A stretch of DNA of 10,240 bases from Flavobacterium psychrophilum (GTDB lineage Bacteria; Bacteroidota; Bacteroidia; Flavobacteriales; Flavobacteriaceae), in assembly GCA_945897545.1 (NCBI GenBank), contig CAMDGJ010000094.1, positions 1-10,240 on the forward strand. Reading direction: 5' to 3'. The notes below the pieces were generated by a model. It had not been told where the DNA came from. It ran no database searches and saw only the letters and a list, made by a program, of their open reading frames with translations. Shown here piece by piece: positions 1 through 6,665 of the stretch. The position numbers and the translations under genes are program-made. The first letter of the stretch is position 1. Every line of letters starts with the position of its first letter.

Positions 1-306
1 CGATGCTACCGGAAAAGAGAAAATAGTGTATTTTATCAATTCTTTTTTGGTGTTTTCAGCGTCGTCAAGCACGGGAGTTTCACTAACTTTGAAAGCATCC
101 AAAATGGTTGGCGTGTATGGCTTTACAACATTTACCACTTCTGTTCCAATGTTTTCGTCTTTTTTCGGATCCTTTTTTTGAGCAAACGAAAACTGGGTGA
201 TTAAAAGCAAAAGCCAAAAGCCCCCCAGCCCCCGAAGGGGGAGCAAAAAAGATATTGCGGGTAACTTTGTAATCTTATGTAAATCAAATATGTTCTTTAA
301 AGTCAT
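1..306 (-). CDS. Exported protein, probably outer-membrane beta-barrel / TonB-receptor-like, N-terminal part only
   Basis: An open frame runs from ATG at 306 to the left edge (102 codons, no stop), so only the N-terminus is visible. Residues 1-42 form an unusually long export signal: a polar stretch, then a hydrophobic core (FWLLLLITQFSFAQ, residues 30-43) with a probable signal-peptidase site near A42/Q43. The mature start is lysine- and acid-rich and then reads VVNVVKPYTPTILDAF (residues 59-74). I recall that motif from flavobacterial proteins labelled TonB-dependent receptor that sit beside a large TPR protein; this is memory, not a search. The gene follows the TPR gene on the same strand after about 90 bp and is probably co-transcribed with it. 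Residues 22-29 (LPLRGLGG) are encoded by a GC-rich repeat, which may explain the long signal region. The reading frame and signal peptide are well supported; the receptor identity is moderate. Confidence 0.65.
   Translation of the reverse strand, partial: MTLKNIFDLHKITKLPAISFLLPLRGLGGFWLLLLITQFSFAQKKDPKKDENIGTEVVNVVKPYTPTILDAFKVSETPVLDDAENTKKELIKYTIFSFPVAS
219..244 (+). repeat. GC-rich palindromic repeat, copy 1 (inside coding sequence)
   Basis: A 26-bp element containing the perfect palindrome CCCCCGAAGGGGG, preceded by AGCCCCCCAG. It matches the element at 381-406 at 23 of 26 positions, in the opposite orientation, and stands out sharply from the AT-rich surroundings. It lies wholly within the N-terminal coding region of the minus-strand exported protein and is read as residues L-P-L-R-G-L-G-G. 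In that gene's mRNA the palindrome reads CCCCCUUCGGGGG, which can fold as a four-pair stem closed by a stable UUCG tetraloop about 65-85 nt after the start codon. It resembles the short interspersed GC-rich repeats found in Flavobacterium genomes (recalled, not searched). Confidence 0.8.
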
Positions 307-325
307 TTTATAATTTTTTATTCCT

Positions 326-347
326 GCCTAAAAAAGCTTTTGAAGGC
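326..347. repeat. Imperfect palindrome in the intergenic region
   Basis: A 22-bp imperfect dyad centred on AAAAGCTTTT: four outer pairs (GCCT/AGGC), two mismatches, then five inner pairs. It lies in the 90-bp gap between the TPR gene and the downstream exported-protein gene, about 20 bp before that gene's ATG. It could form a weak hairpin in the bicistronic mRNA. No T-run follows at terminator distance, so I do not call it a terminator. Confidence 0.3.
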
Positions 348-380
348 TTAGAAATTAGTATTTATACTTTATTATTTTAT

Positions 381-406
381 GTTCCCCCTTCGGGGGTTAG
401 GGGGCT
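381..406 (-). repeat. GC-rich palindromic repeat, copy 2 (overlaps the end of the TPR gene)
   Basis: Second copy of the 26-bp element, read on the minus strand as AGCCCCCTAA followed by CCCCCGAAGGGGG (the C-runs overlap) and AAC. It is 23/26 identical to copy 1 and inverted relative to it, with 136 bp between them. The last codons of the TPR gene (ending A, P and stop TAA) are inside the element, so the stop codon is repeat-derived. The differences from copy 1 (T for C and A for G in the CCCTAACCC part) are exactly the ones that create TAA. The two copies could pair into a long stem enclosing the intergenic region. Confidence 0.8.
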
Positions 407-3400
407 ACCGATGAATTTGTTTTGGATTCTTCGCTTTTGATCTTGTCCAATTCTGTTTGGGCTTCTGAAACCACATCTGGGAAATCATTGAAGTTTTTTA
501 TCACATTGTCCAAGATATAAGTTGCTTGAAAACTGTCTTTCAAACCATAGAAATTCTTCGCCATCAGGATTAATCCTTTGGCTCCAAAATATTTATAACT
601 GGAATAATTCTTGGCCAATTTTTGAACTACGACGTTTGATGCTTCGAATTTTCCATCTTTATTTTTAAAATAGGCATCGTAATACAAGGCTTCCGCTGCC
701 AATTCTCCTTTGGCAATGGTTTGCAATTTGGCGTAAGCCGAACTAGCTATGGTTTCATCTCCGGTTTGTATTGCAGCACGAGCGATGATAATTTGGGCAT
801 CGCTTTTTACATTGGAATCGGTTTTAGGGTTTGCCAAAACTTTCTCAGCATACACAACCGAATTGTCGTAATCCTTCTTGTCGTAATAACATTTCATCAA
901 ATTAGACTGTGCAAAGGTTTTGTTTTGCGGAAAATCGGCTTCGTTTTCCAATCGTGACAATACCAGAATTGCTTTGTCATAGTTATTGCTTTTCAAGAAA
1001 ATCTGGGCTAATCTAGCCAAGGATTGTTCCGTAAATTCGCTTCGAGCTTGATCAATTACAAATTCATAATTAGGAATGGATTGACTTTCTTGCCCTTCCG
1101 AAAAATAGGATTGGGCCAAATAGAAATTGGCTTTTAAGGCGTGAATTCCTTTTGGAAATTTAGAAACATAGCCACTAAATCCATCGATGGCTTGCTTTGT
1201 ATTATTTTGTAAATATTGTTTTTCTGCTCCTTCAAAAGTATCATTATCTAATTCAGCATCAGTAACTTCAACAAAATATAAGGTTCGAACCCAAGTGGCA
1301 TATTCATCTACTTTGCCGTTGTCCACATAAATCAATCGTGCTGTTGCAAAGGCTTCTAGCGCTTCTGGCGTTTTAGGGAAATCAGCAGCTACTTTCTTGA
1401 ATTTTGTCAAGGCTTGTTCGTCTTTATCAGCATTATAATACACTAATCCTTGACGCAAAATCGCTTTGGAAGTGAACGAACCGTTTTTGAATTCGGCATT
1501 TAATTTGTAATATGTTTTTATGGCCAGGTCTTGTTTGCTGTCGGCAACGTAAGTGTTTCCTAGTTCGAACAAAGCATCATCTCTGTATTCTGATTTTGGA
1601 TACAGTTGTAAAAAAGCATTTAATTCTTCTATTTTTCTGTCATTTTTAGCAACAAATCCATAGCAAATTGCTTTTTGAAAATAGGCATAATCGGCATCTA
1701 TACTTTTCAATTCGATTACCTTATTATATGCTTCTAAAGCTGAAGTATATTTTGAAGTAACGAATCTGCAATCAGCCAAACGCAAGTAGGAATCATTCAA
1801 ACGTACTTTGTCGTCTTTCACTTTTGCAATCTGATTGTCAAAATAGTCGCCAGCTTGATTGTATTCTTTCAATTTAAAATAGGAATACGCAATGTTGTAG
1901 TTGGCGTTTTTATATTCTGGAGTTTCATTGGCAGAAGCCAAACCTTGAAATTGTTTGTAACTCAAGACCGCATTTTTGAAATCATCTAAAACATATTCGG
2001 TTTCTCCTTTCCAAAACGCGGCGCGAGCTGTGAACTTGGCGTCTTTTTGTTGGTCTAATGATTTTTCGAATAAGGTTGCTGCTTCCTGATAGTTGGAATC
2101 TGTATATAATTCCAATCCTCGATAAAAAGTTACTTTTTGGTATGCTAATTTATTTTCGGGAGATTTGTTTTTCTCTAATAAAACCAATGCTTCTTTGTAG
2201 TTTTTTGATGAAATATAAGAATCAATCAAGAGTTTTTCAATCTCAGTATTATTAGCATTGCTCGGATATTTTTTTAGGAAAGCCATCAAAACTGCGGGCG
2301 TACTTTGATAGGAATTCCCTATTTCGTAGCTCAATTTGGCATAATTCAAACTCGCATCTTCTTGAATGGCTGTATCAAAATCCATTTCGGAAGCATTTTT
2401 GAAAGCGTTTAAGGCTTCTTGTTTTTTGTTTAAATTCAGATAACTTTCACCCAAATGATAATAAGCGTTTTGAGCCACAAAATCTTTTCCTGCTATGATT
2501 TTATTAAACTGAGATATGGCGTTTTCATAATCCTTTTGCTTGTAATAAGCATATCCTAATTGGTAGAAATCAGTGTTGTTCCACTTGCCTTTTTTGCCTT
2601 TATACGATGCCAAATAAGCGATGGATTTGTCATATTGTTTTAAATTGAAATAGCTTTCGCCAATGATTTTATTTAATTCCGATTTTTCTAAAGCATTAGA
2701 TTTGGCCATTGCCTTTGCACCTAAATCAATCGCTTTTTGGAAATTGCCTAATTTGAAATTCATATCAGCCTGATAATAGGACAATTTTTCCTTGTATTTT
2801 TCTTCGCCCGAAACTTGGTCGAAATACTTGGTCGCTTGTTTGTAATCATCTCCTTCATAAGCCATAAAACCTAAATAATACTTGGCCTGCGAACCGTAAG
2901 CGGCAGAATTGGCTACTTTATTAAAATAGGCTGTAGCTTCTTTTTTGTTTTTGGCATTAAAAAAACTATATCCTTTTTGGAAGTTATATTGATCGCGCTC
3001 ACTGTAACTCAAATTATTCTCGTCAACTTTTTCGAACCATTCCAAAGCTTGAGGATAATTTCCTTGTTCGAAGTAATAATGCGCTACTCCAATGAATGCT
3101 TGGTTTTGTTTTCTGCTCGTAGGATAATCATCAACGAATCGCTCCATCAATAGATCGGCATTGGGTTGATTTGTTCTAATGGCACAATTGGCGATATAAA
3201 AAGAACAATCCGACTTCAGTTCTTCATTGGCTGCAGCCGACTTCACTTTTTCGAAAATTAATTGTGCCGATGCATATTGATCATCATGATACAAAGAAAT
3301 TGCTTTATCAAAATCTTTAGAATCGTGTGTATAAATTGCTGATTTTTGCGCAGAAATCGAGTAGGATTGAACAAAAAGTAATAGGAAGAAAAGCCACGAA

Positions 3401-3411
3401 AGTTTACACAT
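397..3411 (-). CDS. Secreted tetratricopeptide-repeat (TPR) protein
   Basis: A 1004-residue protein with an N-terminal signal peptide (hydrophobic core LSWLFFLLLFV, likely cleavage near A21/Q22), so it probably works in the periplasm or at the inner face of the outer membrane. Almost all of the mature chain is helical TPR units with the usual small/large pattern and tyrosine-rich A-helices. Clear units include about 105-132, 176-200, 282-305 and 316-340, with further copies (for example FELGNTY, FYLAQSYF, ALYYDAYF) to the C-terminus. Such arrays are protein-interaction scaffolds; no catalytic motif is visible. The start ATG immediately precedes the signal peptide, and a TATATTTG box lies 22 bp upstream. 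A probable outer-membrane protein follows on the same strand, suggesting an envelope partner. The C-terminal residues and stop come from a GC-rich repeat. Confident as a TPR protein; the exact role is unknown. Confidence 0.9.
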   Translation of the reverse strand: MCKLSWLFFLLLFVQSYSISAQKSAIYTHDSKDFDKAISLYHDDQYASAQLIFEKVKSAAANEELKSDCSFYIANCAIRTNQPNADLLMERFVDDYPTSRKQNQAFIGVAHYYFEQGNYPQALEWFEKVDENNLSYSERDQYNFQKGYSFFNAKNKKEATAYFNKVANSAAYGSQAKYYLGFMAYEGDDYKQATKYFDQVSGEEKYKEKLSYYQADMNFKLGNFQKAIDLGAKAMAKSNALEKSELNKIIGESYFNLKQYDKSIAYLASYKGKKGKWNNTDFYQLGYAYYKQKDYENAISQFNKIIAGKDFVAQNAYYHLGESYLNLNKKQEALNAFKNASEMDFDTAIQEDASLNYAKLSYEIGNSYQSTPAVLMAFLKKYPSNANNTEIEKLLIDSYISSKNYKEALVLLEKNKSPENKLAYQKVTFYRGLELYTDSNYQEAATLFEKSLDQQKDAKFTARAAFWKGETEYVLDDFKNAVLSYKQFQGLASANETPEYKNANYNIAYSYFKLKEYNQAGDYFDNQIAKVKDDKVRLNDSYLRLADCRFVTSKYTSALEAYNKVIELKSIDADYAYFQKAICYGFVAKNDRKIEELNAFLQLYPKSEYRDDALFELGNTYVADSKQDLAIKTYYKLNAEFKNGSFTSKAILRQGLVYYNADKDEQALTKFKKVAADFPKTPEALEAFATARLIYVDNGKVDEYATWVRTLYFVEVTDAELDNDTFEGAEKQYLQNNTKQAIDGFSGYVSKFPKGIHALKANFYLAQSYFSEGQESQSIPNYEFVIDQARSEFTEQSLARLAQIFLKSNNYDKAILVLSRLENEADFPQNKTFAQSNLMKCYYDKKDYDNSVVYAEKVLANPKTDSNVKSDAQIIIARAAIQTGDETIASSAYAKLQTIAKGELAAEALYYDAYFKNKDGKFEASNVVVQKLAKNYSSYKYFGAKGLILMAKNFYGLKDSFQATYILDNVIKNFNDFPDVVSEAQTELDKIKSEESKTNSSVAP

Positions 3412-3432
3412 TGTCGTTTTGATTTAAGATAT

Positions 3433-3440
3433 CAAATATA
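3433..3440 (-). promoter_or_regulatory. Putative Bacteroidota -7 promoter box for the TPR gene
   Basis: On the minus strand this reads TATATTTG, a full match to the Bacteroidota primary-sigma -7 consensus TAnnTTTG, 21 bp before the TPR start codon, implying a short leader of about 15 nt. The -33 element is weak: TTA rather than TTG at the 17-bp spacing. A GATAT-CAAAT-ATATC dyad (3428-3442) straddles the box and could be an operator, but with 5-bp AT arms it may be chance. Confidence 0.5.
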
Positions 3441-3538
3441 TCATATTTTAAAGGCTATAACGGAAAGCTTGCCGATTTTATTATGAACAAAAGTTTCAAC
3501 AAATAGTAAAACAATCATTAAACGTATGGCTAGTTTGC

Positions 3539-3552
3539 AAAAAAAAAAAAAA
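3539..3552 (+). repeat. 14-bp poly-A tract in the divergent intergenic region
   Basis: An uninterrupted run of 14 A residues, the longest homopolymer in the window. It lies just upstream of the predicted -33 element of the ftsE promoter, between two divergent transcription units. A tract here could bend DNA or act like an UP element, and its length makes it prone to slippage. No regulatory effect can be shown from sequence alone. Confidence 0.85.
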
Positions 3553-3555
3553 TGT

Positions 3556-3586
3556 TTGCTCTTGTGGTATTTGATAATTACTTTTA
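3556..3586 (+). promoter_or_regulatory. Putative promoter of the ftsE-glycosyltransferase unit
   Basis: TTG at 3556-3558 and TACTTTTA at 3579-3586 are separated by 20 bp, matching the Bacteroidota TTG-N17-23-TAnnTTTG arrangement with one mismatch (A for the final G). The -7 box ends 21 bp before the ftsE ATG, giving a short leader. A 14-A tract abuts the -33 side. Confidence 0.45.
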
Positions 3587-3607
3587 CAAGATAAAACAAC
3601 ATTCATT

Positions 3608-4291
3608 ATGTCACTACCAGTTCTATCTTTAAAAAATGTATCTATTGCGCAACAAGAAAAAATCATTTTATCAAACGTAAATCTTGAGGTAAACCATGGA
3701 GAATTTATTTATATCATCGGAAAAACGGGTGCGGGTAAAAGTAGTTTTATGAAAGCGTTGTACGCTGATTTACCATTAGCAAGTGGCGAAGGAAAAATAG
3801 TAGAATTTGATTTGGCCACTATAAAAGAAAACGAAATTCCATTTTTGCGACGAAAGATAGGTTTTGTTTTTCAAGATTTTCAATTGCTTCCTGATAGAAC
3901 CGTGAAAGACAATTTGCTTTTTGTTTTGAAAGCGACCGGATGGACAAACAATGAAGAAATCCAAAATAAAATAGATGAAGTTTTAGACAAAGTTGGAGTG
4001 AAAGCCTACATAGATAAAATGCCGCATCAACTTTCTGGTGGCGAGCAACAACGAGTTGCCATAGCTCGTGCGCTACTTAATAATCCCGAATTCATTCTTG
4101 CCGACGAACCAACTGGAAATCTTGATCCTCAAACCAGTATAGAAGTTCTTGATGTTTTGAGAAAAATTAATGCCGCCGGAAAAACAGTCATAATGGCAAC
4201 ACACGATTATGCTTTATTGATGAAATTTCCGTCTAAAACATTGAAATGTGAAGACGCGAAACTTTTTGAAGTAGTTCAAAAACCAGCCTAA
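3608..4291 (+). CDS. ftsE: Cell-division ABC transporter ATP-binding protein FtsE
   Basis: A 227-residue stand-alone ABC ATPase with the complete motif set: Walker [10 protein letters not shown] (38-46), Q-loop Q89 in [14 protein letters not shown], signature LSGGEQQR (142-149), Walker [10 protein letters not shown] (162-170) with catalytic E167, D-loop NLDPQT (171-176) and switch H199 in ATHD. The phrase [23 protein letters not shown] is the hallmark that separates FtsE from LolD/MacB ATPases, and the length fits the family. FtsE pairs with the membrane protein FtsX to activate septal peptidoglycan hydrolases at the cytoplasmic membrane. No ftsX lies next to it here; instead its TAA overlaps the ATG of a glycosyltransferase by one base (TAATG), suggesting translational coupling. 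The ATG start has a promoter-like sequence just upstream. Confidence 0.93.
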   Translation: MSLPVLSLKNVSIAQQEKIILSNVNLEVNHGEFIYIIGKTGAGKSSFMKALYADLPLASGEGKIVEFDLATIKENEIPFLRRKIGFVFQDFQLLPDRTVKDNLLFVLKATGWTNNEEIQNKIDEVLDKVGVKAYIDKMPHQLSGGEQQRVAIARALLNNPEFILADEPTGNLDPQTSIEVLDVLRKINAAGKTVIMATHDYALLMKFPSKTLKCEDAKLFEVVQKPA

Positions 4292-5178
4292 TGCTTTCTA
4301 TACTTATTCCGATTTATAATTACAATGTTTACCCATTAGTATTGGAGTTGCATGGGCAATGTTTGGAATGTAAAATAGATTTTGAAATTTTGTGCCTAGA
4401 CGATGGTTCAAATCAAATTAAATCTGAAAATCAACATGTAAGCGCTTTAGAAAATTGCCGTTTTGAAATATTAGGAAAAAATATTGGTCGTAGTTGTATC
4501 AGGAATTTATTGGCTGAAAAAGCCAAATTTGCTAATCTACTTTTTCTTGATGCGGATACATTCCCTGAGCGCAAAGATTTTATCCTAAACTATGTTTTTC
4601 AAATAAACAATGACGAAAAAGTTGTTTTTGGAGGAATCGAATACCAAAAAGAAAATCCTGCCGACGACCAATTATTAAGGTGGTTTTACGGTAATGCACG
4701 GGAATCACTCTCTTTAGTAAAACGAAATACTAATCCCAACGAAAACGCACTAACCTCTAACATTTTAATAAAAAAAAATATATTTAACGCCAATAAATTT
4801 GATGCGTCAATTACAAAATATGGCTACGAAGATTTAGTATTTTTGTCTGCTTTGAAAAAAAAGGGGATTTTATTAAAACATATTGATAATCCTACTTATC
4901 ATTTGGGCTTGGAAACTTCGCAACAGTTTTTAGACAAGACGAAAATAGCACTGGAAAATCTAAAAATTTTAACAGAAACCAGTGTATTAGACGGTTCAGA
5001 AAGTAAAATTATAAGAACCTATATTTTCTTGCAAAAATTTCATCTTATTGATGTTATTGCATTTTTATTCAAAAATGGAAAAATAAAAATAGAAAACAAT
5101 TTGCTTTCAAAAAAGCCATCATTATTGTTATTTGATTTTTACAAATTGGGCTATTACTGCGGAATTAAATCTAAATAA
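4291..5178 (+). CDS. Family 2 glycosyltransferase
   Basis: A 295-residue GT-A fold enzyme, without signal peptide, predicted to be cytoplasmic or peripherally membrane-bound. It begins directly with the first strand (LSILIPIYNY), then shows CLDDGS (35-40; nucleotide-binding D37/D38), GKNIGRSCIRNLL (62-74), the metal-binding LDAD (86-89, a DXD-type motif) and GYED (178-181), the usual acceptor-side acidic motif that holds the catalytic base, with H204 after it. The C-terminal 80 residues are helical, with a mildly hydrophobic stretch near 245-260. Family 2 enzymes transfer sugars from nucleotide-sugar donors; donor and acceptor cannot be read from the sequence. It is translationally coupled to ftsE and ends flush against the convergent GT4 gene. 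Whether it belongs with cell division or with the polysaccharide genes to the right is open. Confidence 0.88.
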   Translation: MLSILIPIYNYNVYPLVLELHGQCLECKIDFEILCLDDGSNQIKSENQHVSALENCRFEILGKNIGRSCIRNLLAEKAKFANLLFLDADTFPERKDFILNYVFQINNDEKVVFGGIEYQKENPADDQLLRWFYGNARESLSLVKRNTNPNENALTSNILIKKNIFNANKFDASITKYGYEDLVFLSALKKKGILLKHIDNPTYHLGLETSQQFLDKTKIALENLKILTETSVLDGSESKIIRTYIFLQKFHLIDVIAFLFKNGKIKIENNLLSKKPSLLLFDFYKLGYYCGIKSK

Positions 5179-6270
5179 TCATTTTGTGATTAGTTCTTCA
5201 AAGAGTAATTTCCATTGTTGCATGATTGTTTCTAAATTGTATTTTGAAACACTATTTTTTGCATTTTTACCCATTTTTATTTTTAGATTTTCATTTTCAA
5301 TAAGCAATTCTATTTTTTGAACAAAGGAATCAATATTTCCATCTTCCACTAAAAATCCGTTTTCATTATTGATGATAATCGATCGAGGACCAACTGGACA
5401 ATCATAAGCGACACAAGGCAAGCCCAAAGCCATTGCTTCCAGTAGAACCATACCAAAACCCTCTGTTCTTGAAGTCATTACTAGCATTGAAGCTTCAAGA
5501 TATTTATCATTGATGTTTTTAACCGGTTCCAAAAAAGTTACGCTTTGACCAATATTCAAAGCATTTGCCAGGTCTCGCATTTCTTGATTTTCATTAGTTT
5601 TCCCATAAATTTCAAGACACCAATCTGGATGTTTTTGAACAACTCTTTGCCAAATTTGCAACATACGGTCCAATCCTTTTTCATAGGAATGTCTACTTAC
5701 TGCAATTACTTTTTTTGATTTTAAATCCGCAAATTGAGTTGTTTTAAACCACAATGGATTAGGAATTACAATTCCATTTTTTACATTCCACTCTTTCAGA
5801 CTCTCTTTTGACAAACCAACGAACTTGTTGTACTTATTTGCGGATACCTCTTTGAACAACGATTTAATTTTTGTTCCAAAGAAATACTTCGCTTGCTCTT
5901 TTTCCTCAATATATTTGGAACCGTGGCACTCAAAAATAATTGGAATCTTAGTTTTTAAAACAAAAGGAATTGTATAGGCTTTTAGACCATTGTCACAAAC
6001 TACAATTAGATCAGGATTTATGGTCTGTACTTCTTTTTTTAAAGCTTTTACATATTGAGAAAAAAAGGAAATTTTATTTCCTTGTAAAACCATATCGTGT
6101 AGTACTATTTTATCATTAAAAGAATAAAATAAAGGAATATTTCCTATGTTTTGGGTTAGAATATGGACTTCATCGCCAAAATTTTCTACAAAATAATTGG
6201 CTTTCACAGAAAGTACTCTGGCAACACCACCTTCGTTATTTATTTTAGGGACTATATAAAGAATTCTCAT
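5179..6270 (-). CDS. Family 4 glycosyltransferase (GT-B fold)
   Basis: A 363-residue retaining GT-B enzyme. The N-terminal acceptor domain opens with MRILYIVPKI and the glycine-rich loop NNEGGVARV (11-19). The C-terminal donor domain has VSRHSYEKGLDRML (191-204; the R193/K198 phosphate-binding pair of the family) and the E-x7-E motif TEGFGMVLLEAMALG (269-283, E270 and E278), followed by a YDCPVGPRSII loop common in O-antigen and capsule transferases. Donor and acceptor are not assignable. It is the last gene of a three-gene operon: its ATG overlaps the stop of the ketoisomerase gene by four bases (ATGA), so the two are probably coupled. Its TGA abuts the TAA of the convergent GT2 gene with no base between. 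Length and motifs are complete. Confidence 0.92.
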   Translation of the reverse strand: MRILYIVPKINNEGGVARVLSVKANYFVENFGDEVHILTQNIGNIPLFYSFNDKIVLHDMVLQGNKISFFSQYVKALKKEVQTINPDLIVVCDNGLKAYTIPFVLKTKIPIIFECHGSKYIEEKEQAKYFFGTKIKSLFKEVSANKYNKFVGLSKESLKEWNVKNGIVIPNPLWFKTTQFADLKSKKVIAVSRHSYEKGLDRMLQIWQRVVQKHPDWCLEIYGKTNENQEMRDLANALNIGQSVTFLEPVKNINDKYLEASMLVMTSRTEGFGMVLLEAMALGLPCVAYDCPVGPRSIIINNENGFLVEDGNIDSFVQKIELLIENENLKIKMGKNAKNSVSKYNLETIMQQWKLLFEELITK

Positions 6271-6665
6271 TTTTTAGATGCCAAAAATTCTCCGTAATCT
6301 CGAACATAATCAGCTTCTTCAAAAATATCTGAAGCAACAACGAGGCAAACCGCTCCTGAAGAAAAGTTTTGCAATTCACGCCAAATTCCGGTTTTTATAT
6401 GCAAACCTACATTTGGTTTATTTAAAAGAAATGTCTTTTTTTCAATGCCGTCATCAAGAACAACTTCAAAACTACCACTCAAAGCAATCAAGATTTCGTG
6501 CTGATTGATGTGCGCATGACCTCCTCTAAAAGCTGTACTGGGAACATCAAAAAGATAATAAATTCGTTTGAATTCAAATGGTAAAATATCATTTTGAATA
6601 AATGCTAAATTTCCGCGAACATCTTCTATGATAGGAAAATTTATGAATTGAATATCGTTAAGCAC
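6267..6665 (-). CDS. fdtA: FdtA/QdtA-type dTDP-4-oxo-6-deoxyglucose 3,4-ketoisomerase (WxcM-like cupin)
   Basis: A 132-residue single-domain cupin matching the sugar 3,4-ketoisomerase family. Visible are DVRGNLAFIQ (15-24), the strand FKRIYYLFDVP (32-42), the histidine motif RGGHAH (47-52; H50 and H52 are the expected catalytic histidines), ALSGSFEVVLDDG (61-73), KTGIWRELQNFSSGAVCLV (91-109) and the RDYGEFL tail (122-128). These enzymes convert dTDP-4-keto-6-deoxyglucose to the 3-keto isomer on the way to dTDP-Fuc3NAc (FdtA) or dTDP-Qui3NAc (QdtA); sequence by eye does not decide which product. The frame has no internal ATG, and the start is GTG at 6665, lying 8 bp inside the upstream GT2 gene. 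The stop overlaps the next ATG as ATGA. The partner aminotransferase and acetyltransferase are not in the window. Confidence 0.88.
   Translation of the reverse strand: MLNDIQFINFPIIEDVRGNLAFIQNDILPFEFKRIYYLFDVPSTAFRGGHAHINQHEILIALSGSFEVVLDDGIEKKTFLLNKPNVGLHIKTGIWRELQNFSSGAVCLVVASDIFEEADYVRDYGEFLASKK

Noticed and set aside
381..406. Repeat copy 2 as an intrinsic terminator of the TPR gene
   Set aside because: The palindrome is strong, but in the minus-strand direction it is followed by mixed A/T sequence rather than a T-run, and a co-directional gene begins about 75 bp later. It fits an interspersed repeat better.
3428..3442. GATAT-CAAAT-ATATC dyad as a specific operator
   Set aside because: Five-bp AT arms are expected by chance in DNA this AT-rich. 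It is mentioned only with the promoter box.
5132..5320. Plus-strand open frame spanning the GT2/GT4 convergence
   Set aside because: It overlaps the coding ends of two clear genes in other frames. Its phenylalanine- and isoleucine-rich composition is what antisense reading of lysine- and asparagine-rich coding gives.
6278..6508. Small plus-strand open frame of 76 codons
   Set aside because: It lies antisense within the well-supported FdtA-type gene, has no recognisable motif and no promoter, so it is a shadow frame.
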